DNA of 64,000 nt, from assembly GCF_002160145.1 (NCBI RefSeq), contig NZ_NFKA01000001.1:124001-188000 (forward strand), given 5' to 3'. The notes beneath the pieces are model-generated. The model was not told where the DNA came from and did not search any database. It was given only the letters and a program-made list of their open reading frames with translations. The position numbers and the translations under genes are program-made. Each line of letters begins with the position of its first letter. Position 1 is the stretch's first letter. The stretch is from Gemmiger sp. An194. Lineage in GTDB: Bacteria; Bacillota; Clostridia; Oscillospirales; Ruminococcaceae. This document shows positions 23,592 to 31,076 of this stretch, piece after piece.

Positions 23592-24353
23592 TCAACGGTT
23601 GGGTTTTACATGTTGCAGCCAGTAATTGCGCAGCTGATAGGTAAGGGTCTGCATCATCCACAGCCCGCCCAGCAGCACGAACCACAGGGCGTTGATGGAC
23701 CAGGCGGAACCCACCATGAGCAGTACCACCATCACGATAGGGTAGAGCATGTTCATCACCTGGAAGGTAAAATAGCTGCAATCGCCGATGGTCTTCTGCT
23801 CAGCCTCGTCGCAGCTGGCGTACCAGTCTTTGTGGAATTTGGTGTCGAACACGTTGCCCCGCTTTTCCGGGTAGAGTTTTTTGGTGGCCCCGATCACCAG
23901 GGCCTGCAGCGCGGTAAGCCAGACAAGTTGAAGAATCAGCAGACCAAACCCGAAGCCGGCAAGCGGGATTGATTCGGACCGAATGGCCCGCCCGAAGGCC
24001 AGCCCTGCGGTCAGCATGAACCAGGGGAAGCCCAGGGTGGTCAGAATCAAGGCAAGGCAGAGCAGCCGGTTGGCCTTCTCATAAGCCTCGTCGTCCTCAT
24101 CGGCACGGGCCATGGGTTTTTTCGCCGCCAGATACAGGGCGGTGGCCGCCGCAGACAGCAGCAGACCCAAAGTCATCAGTGGAACGCCTGCCCCGTAAAG
24201 TCCCTGGCTGAGGGTGGCGCTCAGTCTGGAAAGACCGTCGAAGCCTGACCCGATGAACATGCTGCATCCTGCGCCAAACAGACCACACACCACGAGGATG
24301 AGTGTGAATTTCACATAGACCCAGGTGTTTTTCTTTTCCGCTTTCGGTTTCAT
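23592..24353 (-). CDS. DUF3169 family membrane protein
   Basis: 253 residues with six predicted membrane helices in three pairs. Between the fourth and fifth lies a soluble segment, FDTKFHKDWYASCDEAEQK, followed by TIGDCSYFTF, characteristic of DUF3169. The function is unknown; the family recurs next to small XRE regulators. The start codon overlaps the stop of the XRE gene by 4 bases (ATGA), a firm sign of translational coupling. The CPBP protease gene follows 28 bases on. Confidence 0.75.
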   Translation of the reverse strand: MKPKAEKKNTWVYVKFTLILVVCGLFGAGCSMFIGSGFDGLSRLSATLSQGLYGAGVPLMTLGLLLSAAATALYLAAKKPMARADEDDEAYEKANRLLCLALILTTLGFPWFMLTAGLAFGRAIRSESIPLAGFGFGLLILQLVWLTALQALVIGATKKLYPEKRGNVFDTKFHKDWYASCDEAEQKTIGDCSYFTFQVMNMLYPIVMVVLLMVGSAWSINALWFVLLGGLWMMQTLTYQLRNYWLQHVKPNR

Positions 24354-24562
24354 TGTTCTTCCTCCCCCGTCAGATAAAATACCTCTTCCACAGGCGTTTC
24401 AAACACCTGTGCGATGCGCAGCGCCAGCGTGATGGAGGGGTTGTAGTCCCCACGCTCGATCAGGCTGATGGTCTGGCGGGACGCCCCCACCAGCTGCCCC
24501 AGCTGCTGCTGATTCAGCGACCTGGCCGCGCGCAGCTCCTTGAGCCGGTTTCCCAGCGGCAT
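24350..24562 (-). CDS. Small XRE-family HTH repressor (YozG-like)
   Basis: 70 residues, almost wholly one helix-turn-helix: RLKELRAARSLNQQQLGQL, then VGASRQTISLIERGDYNPSI and an ALRIAQVFETPVEEVF helix. It is the leader gene of the operon. Upstream are four copies of an 18-base box around a consensus promoter, the likely operator of this protein, so it should repress its own operon. No ligand domain is present; a signal may act through the DUF3169 membrane partner. Confidence 0.88.
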   Translation of the reverse strand: MPLGNRLKELRAARSLNQQQLGQLVGASRQTISLIERGDYNPSITLALRIAQVFETPVEEVFYLTGEEEQ

Positions 24563-24583
24563 AGGCTCAACCTCCTTTTGCGT

Positions 24584-24681
24584 TGCAAAGTATCTGTGTC
24601 AAAATGACAAGTATCTTTGTCATCATCAGTATAGCAATGACAAGGATCTTTGTCAACTGGTTTTGACAAAGATTTTTGGCA
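24584..24681 (-). promoter_or_regulatory. Consensus promoter with four 18-bp operator boxes (XRE operon)
   Basis: On the minus strand TTGACA (24651-24656), 17-base spacer, TATACT (24628-24633). Boxes of the form TGACAA-N6-TTGTCA lie at 24605-24622 and 24638-24655 (17 of 18 bases identical, both perfect palindromes in their arms). Weaker copies are at 24584-24601 and 24664-24681. One box covers the -35 and another lies just past the start site. Confidence 0.85.
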
Positions 24682-24706
24682 TTTTTCCGGCAGGCGGAAA
24701 CAGGAC

Positions 24707-24737
24707 AAAAAAATCCCCCCGTCTGAATGACAGGGGG
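24707..24737 (-). terminator. Terminator of the GT2 gene
   Basis: CCCCC-GTC with GAC-A-GGGGG around TGAAT, followed by seven Ts on the minus strand. Confidence 0.75.
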
Positions 24738-24745
24738 AAAAGTGA

Positions 24746-25735
24746 TTATTGAATGTGAAATGCCCGCTGCACCCGGTAGACGATGTAGCGGAAGGTGTCT
24801 GCAATCAGCCAGAGCTCGATGAGGATGTAGTTGGGCAGGTTCTTCAGCCGGAACCTGGGCTTTTCCAGCTTGCCCATCACCTTCAGAGCCTCCTTGAAGC
24901 CCTGACCGTAGGCCGGGCCGAAGCCCCGCAGCCGGAACATGGCAGCTTTGAGCAGGTAACCCGCCGCCAGGGGCAGAAGGTTCAGAATAAACATCAGGAT
25001 GGGCATGTTCTTATAAGGCAGAAGAATGCTGTTGCGCCCGCTCTGGATGCTCTTGAAGGGATTGTAGCGCACCGCACCGGTGGTGGCGCCGCAGATGTGG
25101 TAGCACTTGGCGGTGGGGCAGTAGACGTTTTTGTAGCCCAGGCTGTTGGCCCGCCAGCTGATGTCCACGTCCTCGTAGTAGGCGAAGAAGTTCTCGTCGA
25201 ACAGGCCGATCTTGTCCAGAATGCTCTTGCGGTAGAGCGCCGCGCCGCCGCAGGCAGAGAACACCCGGCAGGGCTTTGCGTAGCGGCTGGCCTTCATGCC
25301 GTCGCCCCGCTTGCAGGCAAAGCCCAGAATGGTCACGTAGTCGCCGGCGTCGTCCGCCAGCTCCCGCTCGAAGTGGCGGATCATCAGGCTGCTCACCGCG
25401 AAGATACGCTCGTCCGCTTCGGCGGCGCGAATCAGGTTTTCCAGCCAGTCCGGCTCGGCGAAGGCATCGTTGTTGAACAGGGCCACGAACTCGCCCTTTG
25501 CGGCCCGGATACCCTGGTTCACCGCGTAGGAGAACCCGGTGTTATGGTCGTTTTCAATGAGGGTATAGTTTTTGCGGCCCACATAGCTGCGGGCGATCTC
25601 CAGACTCTCGTCGGTGGAGGCGTTGTCGATCACGATCAGTTCAAAATCCTGCATGGTCTGGGCCCAGACGGATTCGATGGAATCCCGCAGCCAGCCAGCC
25701 CCGTTCAAGTTGGGGATCACCACAGTGGCTTTCAT
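24746..25735 (-). CDS. Family 2 glycosyltransferase (rhamnosyltransferase-like)
   Basis: Starting at the ATG of MKATVVIPNLNGAGWL it has 329 residues. GT-A features are present: DNASTDESLE, HNTGFSYAVNQGI, the metal-binding FNNDAFAEPDWLE, and an acceptor-side EDVDISWRANSLGY. A C-terminal hydrophobic stretch (about 245-275) may attach it to the membrane. It likely adds a sugar to a surface glycan or lipid-linked chain. It is a single-gene unit with its own terminator, 13 kb from the glycan locus further on. Confidence 0.85.
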   Translation of the reverse strand: MKATVVIPNLNGAGWLRDSIESVWAQTMQDFELIVIDNASTDESLEIARSYVGRKNYTLIENDHNTGFSYAVNQGIRAAKGEFVALFNNDAFAEPDWLENLIRAAEADERIFAVSSLMIRHFERELADDAGDYVTILGFACKRGDGMKASRYAKPCRVFSACGGAALYRKSILDKIGLFDENFFAYYEDVDISWRANSLGYKNVYCPTAKCYHICGATTGAVRYNPFKSIQSGRNSILLPYKNMPILMFILNLLPLAAGYLLKAAMFRLRGFGPAYGQGFKEALKVMGKLEKPRFRLKNLPNYILIELWLIADTFRYIVYRVQRAFHIQ

Positions 25736-25882
25736 TGGCGAAAACCGCCTTTCTATCAGTTTTGGTCTATCTGCCATTATAACAAACTTTTGCCCGGCGG
25801 GCAATGTGGGCTTTTGTTCTTTAGCACTTTATGGTATGATGAGAAAAACAGCGATTTGAAAAAGGAAAGGGGGAAGCAAGCC

Positions 25883-26044
25883 ATGAGCAGTGTATTCGGA
25901 ATCACCGCGATCTTCAGCTGGCTGATGGTGCTGGTGAATCTGGCGCTGGTGGTGCTGGGCGTGGCCGTGCTGGTGCTGAGCATCAAGGTTTTGCTGCTGA
26001 TGATCCAGGCGCTGCGCATCTACATCCAGAAAAACAGCGGCTGA
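25883..26044 (+). CDS. 53-residue single-pass membrane peptide
   Basis: An ATG after AAAGGGGGAAG, an extended -10 (TGGTATGAT, 25832-25840) and a strong terminator enclose a 53-codon frame. The product is MSSVFGITAIFSWLMVLVNL, then one long hydrophobic helix and a short basic end (RIYIQKNSG), so N-out/C-in insertion is expected. I recognise no family. Being a stand-alone transcription unit, it could be a small membrane regulator or the toxin part of a system, but no antitoxin is evident. Confidence 0.6.
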   Translation: MSSVFGITAIFSWLMVLVNLALVVLGVAVLVLSIKVLLLMIQALRIYIQKNSG

Positions 26045-26053
26045 GCGGCAAGC

Positions 26054-26107
26054 AAAATGCTCCGGCCCGCGCCCTCGAAAGGGGGAACGCGGACCGGAGC
26101 ATTTTTT
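26054..26107. terminator. Bidirectional terminator
   Basis: AAAATGCTCCGGCCCGCG pairs with CGCGGACCGGAGCATTTTTT (one mismatch). Confidence 0.85.
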
Positions 26108-26113
26108 ACTGGA

Positions 26114-26668
26114 TTATTTCAGCGCGGTCTCGATGCTCTGGAACACCTGGTCCTGATTTTCACACATCACCAGAACCACCTCGCCGCTTTTCAGGGTCTC
26201 CAGCTTGGCGGCCTTGGCAATGGCGTACTGGTCCGCCAGGTAGTTTTCCTGGGCGGATTTCTGGGATTCGATGAAGCCGGAGAGGGCCTCCTTCACCGCG
26301 TCGGTCTTGCCCTCGGCGGGCTTCACGATGGCCACGCCGTAGGCCTTCACATTCATCAGCGACACGCTGTAGGCGGCGCTTTCCACATCCTCGGCGGCAA
26401 GGCCCAGCACATCCAGACTCATCTGGCCCTGGCTGGAAATGGCCTCCGAGTCCAGATGTTCGGCATAGCCCTTGCTGGCGGTGTAGCTGTCACCCTCCAG
26501 GGTGAAGATGGTGTAGTTGCTGTTATCCTCCTCGGTGCGGCTGTCCGCCAGGGCGGCGGTGTAGTCTGCGGGGGTATGGCTGACGGCGGAATCCGCGCCG
26601 GAGGAGGCGCAGCCCACCAGACCGGCGGCCAGAACACCGGCCAGAAGAATCGAAAATAAACGTTTCAT
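26114..26668 (-). CDS. DUF4358 lipoprotein
   Basis: 184 residues; lipoprotein signal ending LAAGLVGC (Cys20). The mature part has the DUF4358 pattern: MSLDVLGLAAEDVESAAYSVSLMNVKAYGVAIVKP, then KEALSGFIESQKSAQENYL and a C-terminal GEVVLVMCENQDQVFQSIE. Family members are common in gut Clostridia and have no known role. It is a single-gene unit, with no good promoter recognised. Confidence 0.8.
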   Translation of the reverse strand: MKRLFSILLAGVLAAGLVGCASSGADSAVSHTPADYTAALADSRTEEDNSNYTIFTLEGDSYTASKGYAEHLDSEAISSQGQMSLDVLGLAAEDVESAAYSVSLMNVKAYGVAIVKPAEGKTDAVKEALSGFIESQKSAQENYLADQYAIAKAAKLETLKSGEVVLVMCENQDQVFQSIETALK

Positions 26669-26792
26669 AAAAACACTCCTTTGTCAATGGGCAGCCCCGC
26701 CGGCGACGGGAGAAAACGGCCCTTTGCTGCAAGTATGCCCAAAACAGCCGTAAGTTTGCCCCTGTGACTGGAATACGAAACAGCGCCCCGGA

Positions 26793-27233
26793 TTATTGCG
26801 CCGGGCTGAAAAAAGACCCCCGCTCCACCGGGGTGGAAAGAATGATCTGGGTGCTGGTGGGTCCCATACGCTGGAACCGGGTGATCAGCTGCTCCAGCTG
26901 CGGCATGCCCTCGCAGCTTACCTTCACGATAAAGCTGTGGCTGCCGGTCACATGGAAGCACTGGCGCACCTGAGCATCCGCCCGGGCCAGGGTGAGGAAT
27001 TCGTCCCGGTCTGCCGGTGCGATGGATACGCTGATCAGCGCGTCCACGCTGGTCTGGCGCTGGGGGTCCCGCAGCAGGGCTGTGTATCCCGCGATCACAC
27101 CCTGCTCCTCCAGCCGCCGGATGCGGCTGGACACCGCCGGGCTGGTGAGGGCCACCTGGCGGGCGATGTCCTTCACAGGCATACGGGCATTTTGCTCCAA
27201 AAGCATCAGGATCTTTTTGTCTAAATCGTCCAA
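26793..27233 (-). CDS. Lrp/AsnC-family transcriptional regulator
   Basis: The start is TTG at 27233, eight bases after AAAGGAG; this gives 146 residues beginning MDDLDKKILMLLEQNARMPV. An N-terminal HTH (IARQVALTSPAVSSRIRRLEEQGVI) is followed by an RAM/ActD-type ligand domain with VSCEGMPQLEQLITRFQRMG. It should control amino-acid genes in response to an amino acid. The minus-strand promoter (TATAAT at 27306-27311) lies in an AT-rich gap that also holds a rightward small-RNA promoter. Confidence 0.85.
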   Translation of the reverse strand: MDDLDKKILMLLEQNARMPVKDIARQVALTSPAVSSRIRRLEEQGVIAGYTALLRDPQRQTSVDALISVSIAPADRDEFLTLARADAQVRQCFHVTGSHSFIVKVSCEGMPQLEQLITRFQRMGPTSTQIILSTPVERGSFFSPAQ

Positions 27234-27412
27234 AAAAACAGCTCCTTTCCGAGAAACATCAAAGTGACATAAAAAATTGACAAAGTTAAGAAAAAATATA
27301 GAGAAATTATACAATCAAAAAAGATGAAAACAATTTGGTGGCTTCACTTAATTATATAAAGCAAAAAAGCAAAAGTAAAGGGAATTCGGAAAGAAAAAAC
27401 CGACATTTCAAT

Positions 27413-27440
27413 TTGACATATTAAGAAAAATGGGTATACT
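27413..27440 (+). promoter_or_regulatory. Strong promoter of the small-RNA candidate
   Basis: TTGACA (27413-27418), 16-base spacer, TATACT (27435-27440), within the most AT-rich stretch of the window. Confidence 0.75.
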
Positions 27441-27446
27441 AAAGAC

Positions 27447-27553
27447 AGTGCAAGACACGCACTCCTGAATTTGATAACTTCTCACTTATTATACTTTCCC
27501 ACCCCTCTATGCAGAAAGGCCCGCCGGTTTTCCGGCGGGCCTTTCTGCTTTTT
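27447..27553 (+). ncRNA. Candidate small RNA of about 107 nt
   Basis: A consensus promoter just upstream and a strong terminator at the end enclose no frame with a ribosome site. The RNA would have a 5' hairpin (AGTGC-N7-GCACT), a single-stranded C-rich stretch (TTTCCCACCCCTCT, about 27496-27509), and the terminator stem. C-rich open segments of Firmicute small RNAs often pair with Shine-Dalgarno sequences. The terminator's T-run is on this strand only, so it is not the end of the converging hflX gene. The whole 27234-27555 gap otherwise holds only the Lrp promoter. Confidence 0.6.
27511..27553 (+). terminator. Terminator of the small-RNA candidate
   Basis: A 17-bp perfect stem (GCAGAAAGGCCCGCCGG, loop TTTT) ends in T5 on the plus strand; the minus-strand side has no T-run. 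Confidence 0.85.
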
Positions 27554-27555
27554 GT

Positions 27556-28818
27556 TCAGTTTTCCAGCAGGTACGGCAGGTAAATGTGCAGGTCGCTGCT
27601 CTTCACAAAGCCTTCGAAGTAGACTCCGTTTTCCCGGTAGTCCTCCACCGAAACGCTGCCCCGGCTGCGCATGGCCTCGGCCAGGCCCAGCTTGTCGTAG
27701 GGGAGCACCAGCTTCACCGCCCGCACCCGGTCCGAGAGGGCGGCATCCAGCGCGGCCAGCAAGTCGTCCAGACCCTGGCCGGTCTTGGCGCTGGTCAGGA
27801 TCACCGCCGGATCAAAGGGAGTGGCACCGGCCTTGTCGCACTTGTTGTACACGGTCAGCTGCGGGATGCCCTCGCAGCCCAGCTCTGCCAGCACCTGATC
27901 GGTGACGGTCAACTGATCCTCCCGCTCCTCGTCGGCGGCGTCCGCCACCTTCACGATCACATCGGAATAGGCGGCTTCCTCCAGGGTGCTCTTGAAGGCC
28001 TCCACCAGCTTGTGGGGCAGGCGGCTCACAAAGCCTACGGTGTCCACTGCGATCACGTTCAGACCGCTGGGCAGGGTCAACTTGCGGGCGGTGGGGTCCA
28101 GGGTGGCGAACAGCATGTCCGCCTCCATCACCTCGGCCCCGCACAGGGCGTTCAAAAGGCTGGACTTGCCCACGTTGGTGTAGCCCACCAGGCTGATCAC
28201 CGGGGTACCGGCCTTCTGGCGGGCACGGCGGTTCTCGCCGCGGCGCTTTTCCAGTTCGGTGAGCTTCTGCTCCAGCGCCTCGATGCGCCGGTGGATGTGC
28301 CGCCGGTCGTATTCCAGCTTGCTTTCGCCTGCGCCGCGCCGTGCACCGCCGCCGCCGCCACCGCCGCCGCCCTGACGGGACAGGCTCTCGCCCAGACCCT
28401 GTAGACGGGGCAGCCGGTAGCGCAGCATGGCCAGCTCGGTCTGCACCTTACCCTCGTTGGTTACCGCCCGGCTGCGGAAGATCTCCAGAATCAGCATGGT
28501 GCGGTCCAGCACCTCCACATCCAGCCGCTCGGACAGGTTGCGGATCTGGCTGCCGGTCAGCTCGCCGTCAAAGATGGCCGCCTCGGCCCCCAGGTTCTGG
28601 CAGTAGAGCTTGGCCTCCTCCAGCTTGCCCTCGCCCAGCAGGGTGCCCGCCTCGGGGGCGGCGCGCCGCTGCACGATCTGAGCCACCGCCTCCATGCCGT
28701 TGGCCTCGCACAAAGCGCTCAGCTCGTCCATGCTCCGGTCCGCGTCGAACTGGCCCAGGTCCAGCCCCAGCAGGACGACCTTCACCGGCTCCTTGTCTTG
28801 AATCATCAGTTCACTCAT
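27556..28818 (-). CDS. hflX: Ribosome-associated GTPase HflX
   Basis: The ATG at 28818 follows AAAGGAG, giving 420 residues. The N-terminal HflX domain (about 10-180) ends in a nine-Gly run, a flexible feature of this family. A helical linker (KLEYDRRHIHRRIEALEQKL) leads to the G domain: GYTNVGKSSL (G1), then DTVGF (G3) and NKCD (G4), and a short C-terminal domain. HflX splits stalled or hibernating ribosomes under stress. It stands between the small-RNA candidate and a GNAT gene 33 bases upstream, with which it may be co-transcribed. Confidence 0.93.
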   Translation of the reverse strand: MSELMIQDKEPVKVVLLGLDLGQFDADRSMDELSALCEANGMEAVAQIVQRRAAPEAGTLLGEGKLEEAKLYCQNLGAEAAIFDGELTGSQIRNLSERLDVEVLDRTMLILEIFRSRAVTNEGKVQTELAMLRYRLPRLQGLGESLSRQGGGGGGGGGARRGAGESKLEYDRRHIHRRIEALEQKLTELEKRRGENRRARQKAGTPVISLVGYTNVGKSSLLNALCGAEVMEADMLFATLDPTARKLTLPSGLNVIAVDTVGFVSRLPHKLVEAFKSTLEEAAYSDVIVKVADAADEEREDQLTVTDQVLAELGCEGIPQLTVYNKCDKAGATPFDPAVILTSAKTGQGLDDLLAALDAALSDRVRAVKLVLPYDKLGLAEAMRSRGSVSVEDYRENGVYFEGFVKSSDLHIYLPYLLEN

Positions 28819-28851
28819 ATAAGCTCCTTTTATCGCTGTCAAATTATCGCG

Positions 28852-29436
28852 TCAGAAATTCGGGTTTTGGTTCACATAGCACCGGCAGGGCACCGGAGTG
28901 CCGTCGAATTTGTGGTAAAGACTGTCGTGGTCCCACACCCATCCGGCCTTTTCCATCACCCGGCCGCTGGCGGGGTTTGCCTTGGCGTGGCAGCAGGCCA
29001 GCCAGGGGCCGCCCACTTCCTTGAACCAGAAGTCCCGCACGGCGCACAGAGCTTCGGTGGCGTAGCCCTTGCCCCAGAAGGCGCGGCCGTAGCAGTAGCC
29101 CACCTCCCAAACCCCGGCGGAATGGTCCAGGCCGGGAGCATGCCACAGGGAGGAGTCCTGTTCCTCGCCCTCCATCACGCTGATGCTGCCGAAGGGGGAA
29201 TCCGTTCCGCGCAGGCAGACGGCCCACTGGTAGTAGTCCGGGTTCTGGTAAAGGGCCTCCCAGGCGGCCAGCAGCTGGGCGGTCTCCAGCCAGTCCTTGT
29301 GGGGCTCCCAGCGCAGAAAGCGGGTCACCTGCGGGTCGTTTGCCCAGGTTTCAAACATGGGAATGGCATCGCTGGTGGTCAGCGGCCGCAGGATCAGCCG
29401 TTCGGTCTCTAAGATCGGTGTGCCCAGATGGCGCAT
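28852..29436 (-). CDS. GNAT-family N-acetyltransferase (RimJ/RimL-like)
   Basis: The ATG at 29436 is preceded by GAGGAGGGG; 194 residues. It begins TPILETERLILRPLTTSDAIP as in RimJ/RimL-type enzymes, with VGYCYGRAFWGKGYATEA as the acetyl-CoA loop and ANPASGRVMEKAGW near the end. Substrates of this branch range from ribosomal proteins to small amines, so the target is not predictable. A perfect promoter lies upstream and hflX follows 33 bases later. Confidence 0.87.
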   Translation of the reverse strand: MRHLGTPILETERLILRPLTTSDAIPMFETWANDPQVTRFLRWEPHKDWLETAQLLAAWEALYQNPDYYQWAVCLRGTDSPFGSISVMEGEEQDSSLWHAPGLDHSAGVWEVGYCYGRAFWGKGYATEALCAVRDFWFKEVGGPWLACCHAKANPASGRVMEKAGWVWDHDSLYHKFDGTPVPCRCYVNQNPNF

Positions 29437-29482
29437 GGAAATCCCCTCCTCATCGCCCCCCGCTGCCGGGGAAAGTGCTTTT

Positions 29483-29511
29483 ATTATAGGTGCAAGCGGG
29501 CGGTGTGTCAA
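29483..29511 (-). promoter_or_regulatory. Consensus promoter of the GNAT-hflX unit
   Basis: On the minus strand TTGACA (29506-29511), 17-base spacer, TATAAT (29483-29488), the best promoter in the window. Confidence 0.9.
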
Positions 29512-29670
29512 TTTTTTTGAAAAAAGATGAAGAACCGGCGCATTCAGACTCGTTGTATGAGCAAAGGGAAACCTACTGAGCCGGTAGGAAGTACCGGAAC
29601 CATGCATACCGCCCGCCCGGGGAAGGGGAAGTACCACCAGAAAAGGGCCGCGGCGAAAGGAGCCAGAATC

Positions 29671-30222
29671 ATGCCGAATGTTTACTTATTGTTATCCCGT
29701 ACCGACACCCTGTTTGCCCGGGCCATGCACGGCCTGACCGGCAACCGCTATACCCACGTGAGCCTGGCGCTGGACCGGGACCTGGAGCGGATGTACAGCT
29801 TTGCCCGCCGCTACGAGATTGCGCCCCTGCCTGCCGGTTTCATCCGGGAGAATCTGTACGACGGGGTTTACGGCCGCAGCGGCACGGCGGACAGCCTGGT
29901 GCTGGAGCTGCCGGTGAGCCAGAAGGCCTACGACCGCATTGCCCGCCGGCTGGAAAAGATGGAACGCCGCCAGCTGGACTACGGCTATGACGTGCTGGGT
30001 CTGGCGCTGGCCTGGCTGGGCATCGCCCACCAGCGGCGGAATAAATTCGTGTGCAGCCAGTTTGTGGCCCAGACCCTGCAGGATGCGGGGGCGCTGGAGC
30101 TGCCGGACCACCCCAGCCTGGTGCGCCCGGAGGATTTTGCCTATCTGGAGCCGCTGCGGGTGGTGTACCAGGGTCCGCTGGCCTGGGCGGGCCGTGTGGG
30201 CCGCCGTGCAATGGCCGCATGA
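29671..30222 (+). CDS. YiiX-like permuted papain-fold (NlpC/P60-type) protein
   Basis: The ATG at 29671 has GAAAGGAG upstream; 183 residues, no signal peptide. The catalytic residues come in permuted order: His first in YTHVSLALD (about 27-35), Cys later in KFVCSQFVAQTLQDAG (Cys about 129), as in YiiX/YebB-type members of the superfamily. Substrates could be amide bonds of lipids or peptides. It is a lone gene with an unclear promoter. Confidence 0.75.
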   Translation: MPNVYLLLSRTDTLFARAMHGLTGNRYTHVSLALDRDLERMYSFARRYEIAPLPAGFIRENLYDGVYGRSGTADSLVLELPVSQKAYDRIARRLEKMERRQLDYGYDVLGLALAWLGIAHQRRNKFVCSQFVAQTLQDAGALELPDHPSLVRPEDFAYLEPLRVVYQGPLAWAGRVGRRAMAA

Positions 30223-30240
30223 ATCGAAGGAAAACGACAA

Positions 30241-30274
30241 CAGCCCGCCATGGTGCAAACGCCATGGCGGGCTG
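30241..30274. terminator. Hairpin between the YiiX-like gene and the first lipoprotein gene
   Basis: CAGCCCGCCATGG pairs perfectly with CCATGGCGGGCTG around an eight-base loop. T-runs are poor on both sides, so it may be a weak terminator or mRNA end-protector. Confidence 0.5.
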
Positions 30275-30286
30275 ATGTTTGCGCTT

Positions 30287-31063
30287 TTAAAGCAGGAACG
30301 CGCCGTCCAGTGCAAGGAAGGTGAGCTGGGCGGTGTTTTCGGAGACCATGTAGGCGGCCCGGTAATCACCGGACGCGGTGGAGATCTGCACCGGCAGGAA
30401 TCCGCCGCCGGAATCTCCGGCAGGCTTCACGGCTTCCACGGTGGGCAGGCCCATCTCCTCAAACAGGGCGGGCAGCATGACCTGGAACAGCTCCATCGAA
30501 TCGGAAGAATCGGAGGCGTACAGTCCGCTGTTCAAGGGAGGCTTCACGTTCAGCGAAAGCAGCTGGCCGTTGATGGCGTCCAGCAGGGCAATAAAGTGGA
30601 AGCTGCCCTCGTCGGTGCCGTCCGGGGCCTGCCAGCAGTCCACGCTCCAGATGGTGCGCTCGCCGTTCTGGTAGTCGGTGCGGCGGAAGGCGTAGGTGGT
30701 GAACTGATATTCCCCCAGGGGGATGCCGCTGGCGGCCTCCATCCAGTGGGCAGCGGTGTTCACCGCCTGCTGCACCTCCATGCAGGCCTCGTCCGGCTGC
30801 ACATAGATTTTGTAGTAATCCGGAACGCCCTCCAATCCGTTGTTGAGCTGAACCGGGTCGGGATGCTCGGCCACAAATTCCTCGGTGTAGTCGTGATAAG
30901 CGTAGTCGCAGGCATCCAGCGCGGCGCTCACCGGGTCTGGCGCGGAGCTGGAGGAGGCGCTCACCGGGTCGCTCACCGTCACCGGAGTCTGCCCGGGGGC
31001 AGAGCAGGCGGAAAAAAGCAGGGCGGCACAGAGGGGGGCGATAAGAACAGAAAGGTATTTCAT
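30287..31063 (-). CDS. Hypothetical lipoprotein A
   Basis: The ATG at 31063 follows GGAGGG; 258 residues with a lipobox ending LFSAC (Cys20). After a Ser/Ala linker (SDPVSASSSSAPDPVS) comes a globular part of about 210 residues with no motif I recognise. The first 40 residues are nearly the same as those of lipoprotein B, encoded 13 bases upstream, while the rest differs. Both lie downstream of a two-component system and probably in its regulon. Confidence 0.7.
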   Translation of the reverse strand: MKYLSVLIAPLCAALLFSACSAPGQTPVTVSDPVSASSSSAPDPVSAALDACDYAYHDYTEEFVAEHPDPVQLNNGLEGVPDYYKIYVQPDEACMEVQQAVNTAAHWMEAASGIPLGEYQFTTYAFRRTDYQNGERTIWSVDCWQAPDGTDEGSFHFIALLDAINGQLLSLNVKPPLNSGLYASDSSDSMELFQVMLPALFEEMGLPTVEAVKPAGDSGGGFLPVQISTASGDYRAAYMVSENTAQLTFLALDGAFLL

Positions 31064-31076
31064 GATGAATCCCTCC

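Noticed and set aside
27511-27553. The hairpin as the terminator of hflX
   Set aside because: The T-run is on the plus strand only; on the minus strand the hairpin is followed by ATAGAGGGG, so it cannot be a standard terminator for hflX.
27471-27905. A plus-strand reading frame through the small-RNA candidate
   Set aside because: It starts at TTG with no ribosome site, runs through the terminator stem into the antisense of hflX, and has no recognisable protein pattern.
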